DNA of 64,000 bases. Origin: Methylotuvimicrobium buryatense 5G (GTDB lineage: Bacteria > Pseudomonadota > Gammaproteobacteria > Methylococcales > Methylomonadaceae). A program made the translations under genes and the position numbers. The first letter of the stretch is position 1. The number at the start of each line of letters is the position of its first letter. The stretch is from assembly GCF_000341735.1 (NCBI RefSeq), contig NZ_KB455575.1:66582-130581 (forward strand), read 5' to 3'. This document shows, in pieces, positions 47,541 to 56,467 of this stretch. The notes beneath the pieces were generated by a model. That model searched no databases. It was not told where the DNA came from and saw only the letters and a list, made by a program, of their open reading frames with translations.

Positions 47541-47585
47541 AACTAAATACTTACGAATCGATTCAATTTCTTAATCTTGTTTCCA

Positions 47586-48644
47586 ATGCAAAATAATACC
47601 CCTTATATTCTTTTTCTGACCTTTGTATTGTTAGTAACGGTGTCATTTTTCTTATTGATTAAAGATTTCTTATTGGCCTGTTTTTGGGCCATCATTCTGG
47701 CAGTAGTATTTGATCCTGTTTATCAGCGGATTAGACAATATTTTAAAAATTCGGAAATACTGCCGTTACTTTTAACTATGATAATGATTATTCTGGTTTT
47801 TGTTATTCCTTTGCTGACCATCACTTTGATGATTACCGAGGAAAGTACAATCCTTTATCAAAAAATTCAAGGCGGGGAAATTAATCCCCAAATATTTTTT
47901 CAAGAAACTCTTGCGTTTCTGTTGCCAATATTCAATAAGTTTTCATATATGGAAGCATTAAGCGTTGACGAGATAAGCGCCTCCGCAGGGAATGCCGTTG
48001 CACAAGCAATAAAATATATCGCACAACAAGTCCCAGGATTGACCCAGAATCTGTTAGCTCTAATCGTTCAATTTTCTTTGACCTTCTACATTTTGTTTTT
48101 TCTATTGAGGGATGGTCATCATATAATTAGAAAACTCATCTCACTAATCCCTATAGGTGACGGAATTGAAAAAGAATTATTTGAGCGTTTTACCAGTGTA
48201 GCTAGGGCGACTGTTAAAGGCGGTTTAATCGTCGCTGTTATTCAAGGCAGTATCGGAGGATTGTTATTTGGGTTTGTAGGTATTCCCGCTGCATTTTTAT
48301 GGGGGATGTTGATGATAGTTTTATCTTTATTACCGATAGGTAGCACGCTAATTTGGGCACCCGCCGCGATAATTTTATTTTTACAAGGTCAAACGCTAAA
48401 TGCAATTATCGTTTTGGGTGTCGGTATTTTAGTCATCGGTTTGATAGATAATTTTCTTCGGCCACGGCTGATAGGTAAAGACAGTAAGATGTCGGATTAT
48501 CTGGTACTGGTATCCACTTTGGGTGGATTAGCCTGGTTTTCCTTAACAGGGTTTGTACTTGGTCCCATTATTGCCGCTTTATTTATTACCTGTTGGGACA
48601 TCATGGGACTAGAAATCCAGACAAGTAAACGAAAAATAACTTAG
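47586..48644 (+). CDS. AI-2E family transporter (PerM/TqsA type)
   Basis: The product is 352 residues. About eight membrane helices with the family pattern: two N-terminal helices, a soluble middle, the helix VKGGLIVAVIQGSIGGLLFG, and the C-terminal LIDNFLRPRLIGKDSKMSDY followed by GLAWFSLTGFVLGPIIAALF. Members move small molecules or ions; the substrate here is unknown. I chose the ATG at 47586 over the TTG at 47577. The gene is AT-rich like its neighbour DUF502, suggesting joint transfer. Confidence 0.9.
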   Translation: MQNNTPYILFLTFVLLVTVSFFLLIKDFLLACFWAIILAVVFDPVYQRIRQYFKNSEILPLLLTMIMIILVFVIPLLTITLMITEESTILYQKIQGGEINPQIFFQETLAFLLPIFNKFSYMEALSVDEISASAGNAVAQAIKYIAQQVPGLTQNLLALIVQFSLTFYILFFLLRDGHHIIRKLISLIPIGDGIEKELFERFTSVARATVKGGLIVAVIQGSIGGLLFGFVGIPAAFLWGMLMIVLSLLPIGSTLIWAPAAIILFLQGQTLNAIIVLGVGILVIGLIDNFLRPRLIGKDSKMSDYLVLVSTLGGLAWFSLTGFVLGPIIAALFITCWDIMGLEIQTSKRKIT

Positions 48645-48704
48645 AACGTTGTCAATCTCCAAAGTTAAGTTCAAAGTACTCCTTTTTGGGCGAAATCAAA
48701 CCCT

Positions 48705-49316
48705 TCAACGATCTTTTTCATCATCTTTTGCATTGCCAACAACTCCCGCTGTTGCAACAAAACGCAGAGCATCCTCAATAGACATATCTATTTCTGTTAC
48801 ATTTTCTCGAGATATGATAATTGTGGTGCCGCCACCTATCGAATAACTTAATGGTAAATATACGGCAATCTGGTCATCGGGAATAAAAGGATGTAAAACA
48901 TCTTCAAAATCTGTAAGAGTAATAAACCCTATTCGTTGAACAGTGTCGTGAGGTACTTTAACCAAAACTACCTGTTTAAATTGCCCTTTGCTCCCGCTAG
49001 AAAAAAGAGAACTGATATCGCGTATTGATTTATAAATGCTTTTAACAATAGGAATTTGGACAATAAGTTCTTCCAAATTATTGAATAGTCTTAGGAAAGT
49101 TCGAGACTCCAGGAAGGCTCCGAAAAAAAACACGAGAGGAAGACCTAATACAAGCCCCAAGCCTCTTATATACCAGCTGTCCGGGAGGAAAAATTTGAAT
49201 ATATGTTCCAGCCACAATTCTACAGTGCCGGCAAACCAGAAAAGCAAATAAAGAGTGAGGGTAAGGGGAATAACAGCGATTAGCCCTTTGAAAAAAATTT
49301 TACTGATCGGCTTCAT
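48705..49316 (-). CDS. DUF502 family membrane protein
   Basis: The product is 203 residues. Two membrane helices at the N-terminus (about 8-28 and 52-70) precede a soluble part with IPIVKSIYKSIRDISSLFSS and the conserved LPLSYSIGGGTTIIISRENV. DUF502 proteins have no settled role; a link to membrane trafficking has been proposed for plant relatives. AT-rich; it converges on the AI-2E gene with a 60-base gap. Confidence 0.88.
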   Translation of the reverse strand: MKPISKIFFKGLIAVIPLTLTLYLLFWFAGTVELWLEHIFKFFLPDSWYIRGLGLVLGLPLVFFFGAFLESRTFLRLFNNLEELIVQIPIVKSIYKSIRDISSLFSSGSKGQFKQVVLVKVPHDTVQRIGFITLTDFEDVLHPFIPDDQIAVYLPLSYSIGGGTTIIISRENVTEIDMSIEDALRFVATAGVVGNAKDDEKDR

Positions 49317-49463
49317 ATTAACTGTCCAATTAACGGAATTTATACCCTAAAAATGAGCGTTGCCAATTCTTTTACGCTGTGGTTTTTAAGTCTCAGTTTC
49401 TCAATAAAAGCAAGTAGCCACACCGCCTTTAGTCTGTTTTTTGGCGCGAAGTCATTCTTCTAT

Positions 49464-49700
49464 TTAATTTGGCGAAATTGTTGACCATTCTGCCATCGCT
49501 TCGTCACCTGGTCGATCTACTTTAACCATACCTTTTTCAGTTGAGGTTACCCAACTTACCGGAATGTAATGATGATTACCGGTTTTATCTTTCTTCAGCT
49601 TAATCGTATCCTGTCCCTCCATATGGTCGACTGTGGCAAACTGACCGTCTTGGGAGCAGACAACGGGCATATCAGGTTTAATTTGGTCGGTATTTATCAT
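49464..49700 (-). CDS. DUF2171 family small protein
   Basis: The product is 78 residues. The pattern MPVVCSQDGQFATVDHMEG, then DTIKLKKDKTGNHHYIPVSW, is typical of DUF2171, a PRC-barrel-like small fold common among stress genes. The start at 49700 has GGAGA six bases ahead. The stretch 49746-49981 upstream holds no gene; part of it (49895-49975) is GC-rich with small palindromes. Confidence 0.88.
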   Translation of the reverse strand: MINTDQIKPDMPVVCSQDGQFATVDHMEGQDTIKLKKDKTGNHHYIPVSWVTSTEKGMVKVDRPGDEAMAEWSTISPN

Positions 49701-49981
49701 AGCTTTTCTCCGGTTGGAATAGTCTGAAAGTCTGAACGAGAACAATTAATAATTCTACAGTCGGTAGCTCAGGTAAGGTTTGAGAAGCATTACCTGTTTT
49801 TAAATATATACACAAGAATGGCATCGGTCTGTACGGCTTCGCACATAGCAAATCACCCAGGTTATTCGTCAGCGGAACGGGGCAAATTTGTCGAAGCGGC
49901 TACCCGGCCGCGAACGGTGCGGGTAGATAAGCGCTTCCGGTTCCGCTTATCGCTCCGCGGGGTCGACGCTCCCATGACTTG

Positions 49982-51151
49982 TCAGCCGTTAGACTTTCCT
50001 TTGTCGATGGCTTCGTCAGCTTCTTGTTCATCGCTAGCGTTCGGCTTGAGTTCCTCGTTTGCCACGGAAGCCCCGGGATCGTAGTCGAGAACCACGAACA
50101 AGGGAAAGTGGTCGGATCCGATGTCGGGAAGCCTACGCAGCTCGACCAGAAGGAAATGCCGGGATGCGAAGACGTGATCCAGCGGAAAGCGCAGGAGGCG
50201 GCTTTTGGTGTCAAAGGTGTTGATTAACCCCCGGCCCACCCGTGGGTCGAGCAATCCACCGATCCGCTGAAAAAGATGCGTGGTGTGCGACCATGCTACG
50301 TCGTTGAGATCACCGGCGACGATGACTGGAACGTCCCCAAGTTCCTTTACCTCTTTGGCAACCAGCATCAACTCGGCATCGCGCATATCTGAGTCTTCGC
50401 GTTCGCCGTCTTCGTTTTCTTTTTCGTCTTCTTCCTCGACGCCGCCGTCTTCCCCATCGTCGGCACGTTTGGGGCCGGGAGGGCGAGGATGCACACCATA
50501 GAAGGTCACGACTGCTCCAGACCGGAGCCGCACCTTGGTGCGAATCGACGGAATTTCCGGCTCAATTAAAAACCGAATCTCTGGATTTTCCAGCTCCAGT
50601 CTGGAATAAAGCAGCTTTCCGTAATGATTCTTCTGCGGTTGGAATAGCGTGTAAGGATAGTCGTCTTCCAGGCCGGCGAGCTGTTCAAGCCACCACTGAG
50701 TCGGTTCGCTTAGCAGGATGATGTCGGGATCGTTATCGCGAATGAGGTCGCGCAGCGCTGCCACTTCCCGATTATCGGAGAGCACGTTGAAGATCAAAAG
50801 CGATATGCGGTTGGAGTCGTCTACGGCGTGGCTGTCCGACATTTCTTTGGAATAAATCGCCGTATAGGGAGCGATGGAATAGAGTTGCCAGACGAGTCCC
50901 AATCCGACCATCGCAGCAAGCGCGTATTCCCATGGCCGCAATGGCCCATAAAGATGCAGCACCGCATAGCCTACCAGCGTCAGCCCTATCAGGGCGGCAA
51001 TCTGTACGCGCGGAAAATCAAAGACACGTATCCACCAGGCGTCGCTACGAAGTAAAGGGACTGCGGTAGCGAAGATCAACACCAACGAAAGCAAACCAAC
51101 TGCGAGGCGGCAGAGGAAATAGAGAGCTTTCCATTCAGGTATTATTGGCAT
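49982..51151 (-). CDS. Endonuclease/exonuclease/phosphatase family protein with N-terminal membrane helices
   Basis: The product is 389 residues. Three membrane helices (about 10-100) precede an EEP domain with SLLIFNVLSDNRE (metal site Asn), DIILLSEP (metal Glu), a GVHPRPPG strand, VAGDLNDVAWS (catalytic Asp and Asn) and GSDHFPLFVVL (catalytic His). A very acidic insert (about 235-260, with repeated Glu/Asp) separates two core strands. Such proteins cut phosphodiesters in nucleic acids or lipids; the substrate is unknown. GC-rich relative to flanks. Confidence 0.9.
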   Translation of the reverse strand: MPIIPEWKALYFLCRLAVGLLSLVLIFATAVPLLRSDAWWIRVFDFPRVQIAALIGLTLVGYAVLHLYGPLRPWEYALAAMVGLGLVWQLYSIAPYTAIYSKEMSDSHAVDDSNRISLLIFNVLSDNREVAALRDLIRDNDPDIILLSEPTQWWLEQLAGLEDDYPYTLFQPQKNHYGKLLYSRLELENPEIRFLIEPEIPSIRTKVRLRSGAVVTFYGVHPRPPGPKRADDGEDGGVEEEDEKENEDGEREDSDMRDAELMLVAKEVKELGDVPVIVAGDLNDVAWSHTTHLFQRIGGLLDPRVGRGLINTFDTKSRLLRFPLDHVFASRHFLLVELRRLPDIGSDHFPLFVVLDYDPGASVANEELKPNASDEQEADEAIDKGKSNG

Positions 51152-51205
51152 GATGCAAAATTGCTCCTTTATTTTTTAGTGTGACCCCTGCGTGTTGAGG
51201 ATGAT

Positions 51206-51361
51206 TATACTTTTCGCACTTCAAATTTCGGCAGTGCTAGAGTAGGCGCCGGGGTTCTCGGCAAAGGCTTTGCCAGCATGGATCTGGCGTAGAGCCTGGA
51301 CGTATTCACGGCGTCCTTTGGCGGACACCCAGGCGCCGAATTTTGATCTACGACGGGTATA
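51206..51361. repeat. Palindromic element family A, copy 14
   Basis: Complete but diverged, just upstream of the endonuclease-like gene. Confidence 0.8.
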
Positions 51362-51492
51362 ATATTTGGAGTAGAACATTCCTCGCGGATTATCCCTGTC
51401 CAATCGGAGTCATTGTCACCGGTCGTTAGCACTGATCCGGTCTACCAATAGGGGTGGAAAGTCCTTTATACATTTGCGATAGCCTCCCTGTA

Positions 51493-51512
51493 AGTGCGTT
51501 ACCGAACAGACT
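51493..51512 (+). promoter_or_regulatory. Candidate stress operator, site 7
   Basis: AGTGCGTTACCGAACAGACT. It is 366 bases before the YihY gene; 152 of these bases are a later family A insertion, giving an original distance of about 214. Confidence 0.42.
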
Positions 51513-51602
51513 GTAATTATTTTGCCCTATATATTTTGCAGCCATATTATCCAGGCCCTGGGCATTTAGCCTGCTTGATTTGGTGAATGAAGGATGTTTA
51601 TT

Positions 51603-51754
51603 TATACCTATCGCACTTCAAATTTCGGCATTAGCGTATGGAGGCGCCGGGGTGTCCGTGGCAGTATAGATGCTGTCATAGAGCCTACATGGACGTATTC
51701 ACGGCGTCCTGTGACGGGCACCCCGATGCCGAATTTTGATTTACGATGGGTATA
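51603..51754. repeat. Palindromic element family A, copy 15
   Basis: A complete copy between a candidate operator and the YihY gene. Confidence 0.83.
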
Positions 51755-51767
51755 AAAAGGCCAACAA

Positions 51768-51872
51768 ATGAAACACATGGAAAAGCGATTACCCGAAAAT
51801 TACAGCGCCGATGTGCATGGCAAGCCGTTGCACCGAAACGTTTCCTCGGCCTCGGCCGATGCCGGGCGGTAA
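51768..51872 (+). CDS. Possible small reading frame ahead of the YihY gene
   Basis: An ATG with AAGG eight bases upstream opens 34 codons (MKHMEKRLPENYSADVHGKP and on), ending seven bases before the YihY start. It could be a leader peptide or chance; I do not recognise it. Confidence 0.25.
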   Translation: MKHMEKRLPENYSADVHGKPLHRNVSSASADAGR

Positions 51873-51878
51873 TGCATC

Positions 51879-52922
51879 ATGCTTATGAACATAACTAATT
51901 TTTTCAAGGGGCTTTCATTAAAACAGGCTTCTTCAGCTGTAATCAAAGGTATGCGTTGCGGATACGTACTACTGTCTCCATCGCTGGCCGCCTGGTTGGC
52001 CCATCGCACTGCCAGTAAGGGGGCTGCCGTGGCTTTTTACACCCTGTTCTCGATGACCCCCATCTTGGTGTTGACCATTGCAGTGGCAGGCTATTTCTTT
52101 GGTGCAGAGGCGGCGCAAGGAGAAATTATTACGCAGATGCAAGCGTTGGTAGGACCCAATGGCGCCCAAGCTATCAGTGCTGTGCTGGCCGCCGCGCACT
52201 ACTCCGAGTCTGGGGTTATCGCTTCGGTCGTTGCTACGCTCCTGCTGCTGCTGGGGGCTACCAGCGTATTCGTTGAATTAAAGGATAGCCTTGATGAAAT
52301 GTGGGGCACCGATAAACCTCAAGCCTCTTCTATCAGCGTACTATTCAAAACCCGGGTTGTGTGCTTTGGCCTGGTTCTGGTTTTAGCGTTTTTATTGTTG
52401 GTTTCGCTGGTCATCAGCACCGCTCTGGCGGTATTTAAACAGTATGTCTTCGGTGGGCTCTGGAGTTTGGCTGCTCTGGTGCTGTCTCCATTGGCATGGT
52501 TGATTTCCTTTGGGGTCATTGCCAGCTTGTTTGCGGTGATTTATAAAATGCTGCCGGATGCACCGCTGGCTTGGCAGGATGCCTGGTTCGGTGCGCTGTT
52601 TACGGCCTTTTTGTTCAGTCTTGGTAAATACGTCATTGGGGTTTACCTGGGTAACAGCGGCGTAACCTCAGGTTTTGGCGCAGCAGGATCAGTAATCGCC
52701 CTGTTACTCTGGGTCTATTATTCCGCGCAGATCTTCTTTTTTGGGGCCGAGTTTACCCGCCAGTTTGCTTTGCGGTTTGGTAGCCTGCGCCAGCGCGATC
52801 AACTTAGAACCATATCTGAAAATCATGGCAATGGAGATAGAACCATCGCTGAAAATTATGGAAATGGAGCGAGTAAAAGGTATATAAATATTCAGTCTCC
52901 CTCTTTGAAAAAGAGGGATTAG
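51879..52922 (+). CDS. YihY/virulence factor BrkB family membrane protein
   Basis: The product is 347 residues. About six membrane helices with family segments HRTASKGAAVAFYTLFSMTP, LLLGATSVFVELKDSLDEMWG and the C-terminal VTSGFGAAGSVIALLLWVYY followed by FFFGAEFTRQFA. Once called ribonuclease BN, its true role is unknown. The last codons (SPSLKKRD) come from a hairpin repeat at 52898-52918, so the C-terminus is probably not original. A partial relative is at 31982-32326. Confidence 0.9.
   Translation: MLMNITNFFKGLSLKQASSAVIKGMRCGYVLLSPSLAAWLAHRTASKGAAVAFYTLFSMTPILVLTIAVAGYFFGAEAAQGEIITQMQALVGPNGAQAISAVLAAAHYSESGVIASVVATLLLLLGATSVFVELKDSLDEMWGTDKPQASSISVLFKTRVVCFGLVLVLAFLLLVSLVISTALAVFKQYVFGGLWSLAALVLSPLAWLISFGVIASLFAVIYKMLPDAPLAWQDAWFGALFTAFLFSLGKYVIGVYLGNSGVTSGFGAAGSVIALLLWVYYSAQIFFFGAEFTRQFALRFGSLRQRDQLRTISENHGNGDRTIAENYGNGASKRYINIQSPSLKKRD
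52898..52918. terminator. Hairpin TCCCTCTTT/AAAGAGGGA at the end of the YihY gene
   Basis: Overlaps the last codons. It is related to the hairpin at 47520-47540. It may act as terminator or be a small dispersed repeat. Confidence 0.4.
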
Positions 52923-52933
52923 GGAGATTATTT

Positions 52934-53157
52934 CAGCAATTCCCAGTTTGAGCAGTTTCGCCGATTTTAGGGTGTGGGTTATGCCTGTCGAGGAACGCCG
53001 TAAACCCATCCATGGGGGCTTGGCGGCAGCTAAGAGCCAAGGATGGTGTGAATGCAGATTTTGCAGGAGCAAAAATCTGCCCTGCCGCCGACACCTGTCA
53101 ATCGAGCCACCAACCCCCCTTCCAAAACAGTTGTCTAAGTTATTTCATGCTCGTTCC
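52934..53157. repeat. Chimeric element: family C left end joined to family D right end
   Basis: Starts CAGCAATTCCCAGTTTGAG (C) and ends with the inverse of GGAACGAGCATGAAATAAC (D). The join is in the shared core, beside a TTTTGCAGGAGCAAAA hairpin. Its D end supplies the stop of the DUF2254 gene. Confidence 0.75.
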
Positions 53158-54475
53158 TAAGGCTCTGGACCAGAGTCATCAATGTTTCTTGAAGCCGGTC
53201 GGCTACGCGCAGGCGGTCGGTTAGGTTAACGATTTGGCTTGCGTCTTCACCAACCAGCTGAGCATGTCGGACTAAGGCGTTGCGGTCACTGTCTCGGCGC
53301 ACATCGGACGCAATGTCGCCGATGGTTTTAAGAAGGTGCAGCATCACGTCCGGATTGCGGGCGCCATAGAGACGAATCTGGTCAAAAGCGGTATCGGTCA
53401 GCTCCTCGAAATCGAGCGTGCAAGCAATCACGCGTAAGCGGCCGTGTTCATCCTGACGTAGCGCCATGGGGAGTTCGCGTCTTGCCACGCCGCATAGCGA
53501 TGCGCCTATCCAATCAATACAGGCCAAGGCGGTGAAAGGTTCGTTGATGCCCGTCGACAGCGCATGAACACCGATTTCCACCATCTGCTGCATCATATAC
53601 TTTGCGTCTTGATGAGGCGTGCAGTGGACTCCGAGACTAAAGCAGTCTCGTAATTGAAGCTCGATATCTGGATTCATATGCGCACGCGGCAGCACATGCA
53701 GCAACGTCGAGGTCGTTGTCACGAAACCGCCGGGGCGCCTTGCCAATTGCAGCATCAAGTCGTGTTGCGTCGCTAACTTTATTAACTGTTCATCGTCCAC
53801 GACCTGCACATAGCCAGTTGCCGCGGATAGCACAATATCCGCGGCTTGCCATTGACTGTCATCGGGCAATTGCTCTGAGCAGGTATTGTCGCTGGGTCGG
53901 CCGATGCCTTCGGGGAATAAAACCGGCAGCGATTCCAGGAATTGTTCTCCCACATTGGCGATCAGATTCTCGGCTTGAATGTTTTGCGAAATGTGATGAA
54001 TGAAATAGATCAGCACGGCCATCGAAACCAGCGCCAACAGCATGCCGATATTCACTGAAATATACGGCACGAAGCTATTTTCGATAGAACGCACGGTTCG
54101 CAACACCATCAGACAATAGATAAAGGTGGCGATAAACGTACCGAGTGTAAATTGAACCCCGCGATCGGCGGTAAAATTCCTGAGTACGCGCGGCCCATAA
54201 TGCGATGACGTTTGCGCCAGAGTGGTCACCGTTAACGAGAACACGATTGAAACCACCGTCATGATTGAGCCGGCAATAACCGACAGCACGCTACGCGCGC
54301 CTTCAGGTCCTCCCAACCATACCCAGCTTGTATTGCGTAGCCACGCATCACCTACGGCAGAGTCAATAGCAATGGTAGCCAAAGCCGCGCCTGCGGCAAG
54401 CAACGCCATCAGTGCGGGTAGAAACCAAAAAGTATCGACTACCGCGTCACGGATGTTGATTAATTGCAGCTTCAT
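53135..54475 (-). CDS. DUF2254 family membrane protein
   Basis: The product is 446 residues. Four membrane helices in the first 165 residues are followed by a soluble domain. The family motif ALSTGINEPFTALACIDWIGA (about 315-335) is clear. DUF2254 proteins are uncharacterised. The last residues (RNEHEIT) and the stop come from the D-type repeat end at 53135-53157, so the original C-terminus has been replaced. A shrunken family F remnant (54483-54516) lies upstream. Confidence 0.88.
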   Translation of the reverse strand: MKLQLINIRDAVVDTFWFLPALMALLAAGAALATIAIDSAVGDAWLRNTSWVWLGGPEGARSVLSVIAGSIMTVVSIVFSLTVTTLAQTSSHYGPRVLRNFTADRGVQFTLGTFIATFIYCLMVLRTVRSIENSFVPYISVNIGMLLALVSMAVLIYFIHHISQNIQAENLIANVGEQFLESLPVLFPEGIGRPSDNTCSEQLPDDSQWQAADIVLSAATGYVQVVDDEQLIKLATQHDLMLQLARRPGGFVTTTSTLLHVLPRAHMNPDIELQLRDCFSLGVHCTPHQDAKYMMQQMVEIGVHALSTGINEPFTALACIDWIGASLCGVARRELPMALRQDEHGRLRVIACTLDFEELTDTAFDQIRLYGARNPDVMLHLLKTIGDIASDVRRDSDRNALVRHAQLVGEDASQIVNLTDRLRVADRLQETLMTLVQSLRNEHEIT

Positions 54476-54482
54476 GGTTGCT

Positions 54483-54516
54483 CCTGATTAGCGAGATGTT
54501 TCAGCTTGCTAATCAG
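54483..54516. repeat. Family F remnant: both ends joined
   Basis: CCTGATTAGCGAGATG directly meets the inverse end CTTGCTAATCAG. All interior sequence is gone. Confidence 0.6.
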
Positions 54517-54626
54517 ATAAAATAATGAATTTAGATCCCATTCAGGCTACTCGAAATTATTAGGCCTGGAAAATTAAAAATAAAAGCCTGTTTTAAGACG
54601 CCAGGTAAATATGCTAATCCCGCGAT

Positions 54627-55049
54627 TTACCGAACTTGACCTTCCCGTTTGGTTTCAGTTATCAGGTTTTGGTATTCATGTTGTTCCAACTTGCCATCCT
54701 CACCTGCGTCGACTTTGTCGAATACTTGCAATAGATAAGGATAATTTTTCAATTCATCTTTAGTTATGTAGTTATCGCCATTGACATCAGCCTCAGCAAA
54801 TGTGGGCAATGCCCCTGCACCGTCTTTAGAGTTAGCAACGGGTTTACTTTTTCTATCAATTTGTGAGTTTTGCGCGCCGGAAGTGTTTTCAGCCTTTGCA
54901 GTTTGGGTAGCAGCGACTAGGCTGATACTCATGGCAATTGCCGTCCAGATAGGGAGACTGAAGAAATTAAACCATTGTCGAACTGTTGCCTTCGATGGGG
55001 CGGCATTTATAGCATTAGACATTTCGTTGATGTTTTTATCGGTTTTCAT
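54627..55049 (-). CDS. Exported EF-hand protein
   Basis: The product is 140 residues. A signal peptide or anchor (about 30-53, ending AKA-EN) is followed by an EF-hand with loop DVNGDNYITKDE (about 88-99) that fits calcium binding, and a second, weaker one (DAGEDGKLEQHE, about 113-124). It is probably a periplasmic calcium-binding protein; partners are unknown. A candidate operator on the same strand lies about 120 bases upstream. Confidence 0.87.
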   Translation of the reverse strand: MKTDKNINEMSNAINAAPSKATVRQWFNFFSLPIWTAIAMSISLVAATQTAKAENTSGAQNSQIDRKSKPVANSKDGAGALPTFAEADVNGDNYITKDELKNYPYLLQVFDKVDAGEDGKLEQHEYQNLITETKREGQVR

Positions 55050-55167
55050 AATAGGTTCCTTTATTTACTAAGTGCGATCAGCTTTATATTGACTCGATAC
55101 GGCTAAAGCATAAATCTATATATGAGTCCATCAAGTCAATTTAATCATAAACTTAGTGCGTGATTTA

Positions 55168-55187
55168 AGTCGGTGCGATATCGTACA
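55168..55187 (-). promoter_or_regulatory. Candidate stress operator, site 8
   Basis: On the minus strand it reads TGTACGATATCGCACCGACT, an excellent match, about 120 bases before the EF-hand gene. Confidence 0.5.
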
Positions 55188-55205
55188 TAAAGTCTTCTAT
55201 TCAAC

Positions 55206-55630
55206 TCAGTTTTTTTCTAGCCGGAGTTTAAGCGCGTATTTTTCCCGGTCGATTTCTCCTCGGGTACGGATACCAAACCGTCGTAAGAGGGGTAAGGGGG
55301 GGCACCATCCTTGCAAGCCTGCAAGCCATGCTGCAATAGAAAAGGCAAAACAATGCCGGGCAGAAATAACCATTTCGGATTTTTGGTTAAACCAAGAATC
55401 AGACCGGTTAGGGATAAAGTAGAGGCATTGACTTCAAGCACTCGCTCTACATCCCATTCCTTATCCAGCATTTGAATACGCTCAAGAATTTCCGCCTTGC
55501 TTTTGCTCTTATATTCTTGAATATTTAAATCTGTTTGAAGATCTATTTCTTCGTTGACATGGGAAGCGGTGGAGCTACGAACGCGATCCAGGCTTGATCT
55601 TGTTGAATCTTCAGCATTAAATATAGACAT
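55206..55630 (-). pseudogene. DUF2892-type gene frameshifted by an 8-bp tandem duplication
   Basis: From ATG 55630 (GGAG ahead) the frame reads a DUF2892-like protein through DVERVLEVNASTLSLTGLIL and LPFLLQHGLQ, then loses register and stops at 55217. The bases TGCAAGCC occur twice in a row (55312-55319 and 55320-55327). Deleting one copy restores HGLQGWCPPLPLLRRFGIRT and an end at 55206, as expected for the family. The role is unknown; the family often occurs with rhodanese or stress genes. Confidence 0.8.
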
Positions 55631-55662
55631 AAGTGACTCCAATAAAAAACTTCAAAAACTTA

Positions 55663-55891
55663 CCTGATTAGCAAGATGCTTCAGCTTGCTGAAGCCAATT
55701 GTCCGAGCAGTGGCCAGTCGTAACCACTTCTGCGGGACGGGTTATTTAACCCGTCCCCAACGTTTCGGTTTGCCCTAAACATTTCGGCTAACTTCGGCCA
55801 AAGTCAAAACGTTTAGGACGGGGTTGCAAACCCCGTCCTGCTAGGGATATGCTGGTTTTTGGGCTTTAGCTGAAGAAACTTGCTAATCAGG
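55663..55891. repeat. Palindromic element family F, copy 2
   Basis: Complete, 229 bp, with CCTGATTAGCAAG ends. No clear target duplication. A hairpin terminator follows. Confidence 0.85.
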
Positions 55892-55895
55892 ATAA

Positions 55896-55942
55896 ATAAA
55901 GCCAGCGCGAATCAATTTGAGTTCACGCTGGCTTCTTTATTT
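55896..55942 (-). terminator. Terminator of the DUF2383 gene
   Basis: Stem GCCAGCG/CGCTGGC (55901-55932). On the minus strand it is followed by TTTATTTAT. It also has T-rich sequence on the plus side. Confidence 0.65.
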
Positions 55943-55970
55943 AACAACTGCGTACTAAGGGCTGGAAAAT

Positions 55971-56414
55971 CTAATCGGCTTCCACGCCTATAAGCCGATC
56001 CAAAGTTCGAATATGCTCTTGTTGAGCAGGTAGTAGCTTCGTTTCAATCAAAGAGCGAATTTCTGAAGGCAGCTCAGTTTCTTGCAACGCCTCCTCATAA
56101 GCTTCTGCGCCACTTTTTTCTCCGCTTTGTAAAGACTTTAGCGCCGTTTCTTTACCCAGCAGATTAGCGCCTCCCTGGACTATTTGCGCCCAAGTTCCCC
56201 AGGCTCCTGAATCTTCACAGGGAGTTCCTCCCAGTCGAATGATGAGTGACTGTAAACTGGAAGCTGACGCTTTATGATCCTCATAAATGGTCCTTAGATG
56301 CTCCGATTCGCTAAGGACGACATCTTCATGAAGTTTGTCCAGCGCCTGTTGATAAGTTTCTGTTGCAGACAATTCATCTTTCAGAAATTTGTTGAGTGTT
56401 TCTATGTTATGCAT
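55971..56414 (-). CDS. DUF2383 (PA2169-type) four-helix protein
   Basis: The product is 147 residues and all-helical. It begins with TLNKFLKDELSATETYQQAL (about 6-25), the ferritin-like first helix of DUF2383, with Glu/His pairs in SESEHLRTIYEDH and PAQQEHIRTLD that could bind metal. It is found among stress genes in pseudomonads and others. Its function is unknown. It lies just after the duplicated glycine-zipper gene on the same strand. Confidence 0.85.
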   Translation of the reverse strand: MHNIETLNKFLKDELSATETYQQALDKLHEDVVLSESEHLRTIYEDHKASASSLQSLIIRLGGTPCEDSGAWGTWAQIVQGGANLLGKETALKSLQSGEKSGAEAYEEALQETELPSEIRSLIETKLLPAQQEHIRTLDRLIGVEAD

Positions 56415-56467
56415 GATAAAACTCCTAGGTGATTATTTCTTGATTACGTGCAATAGCAGCAGCAAGC

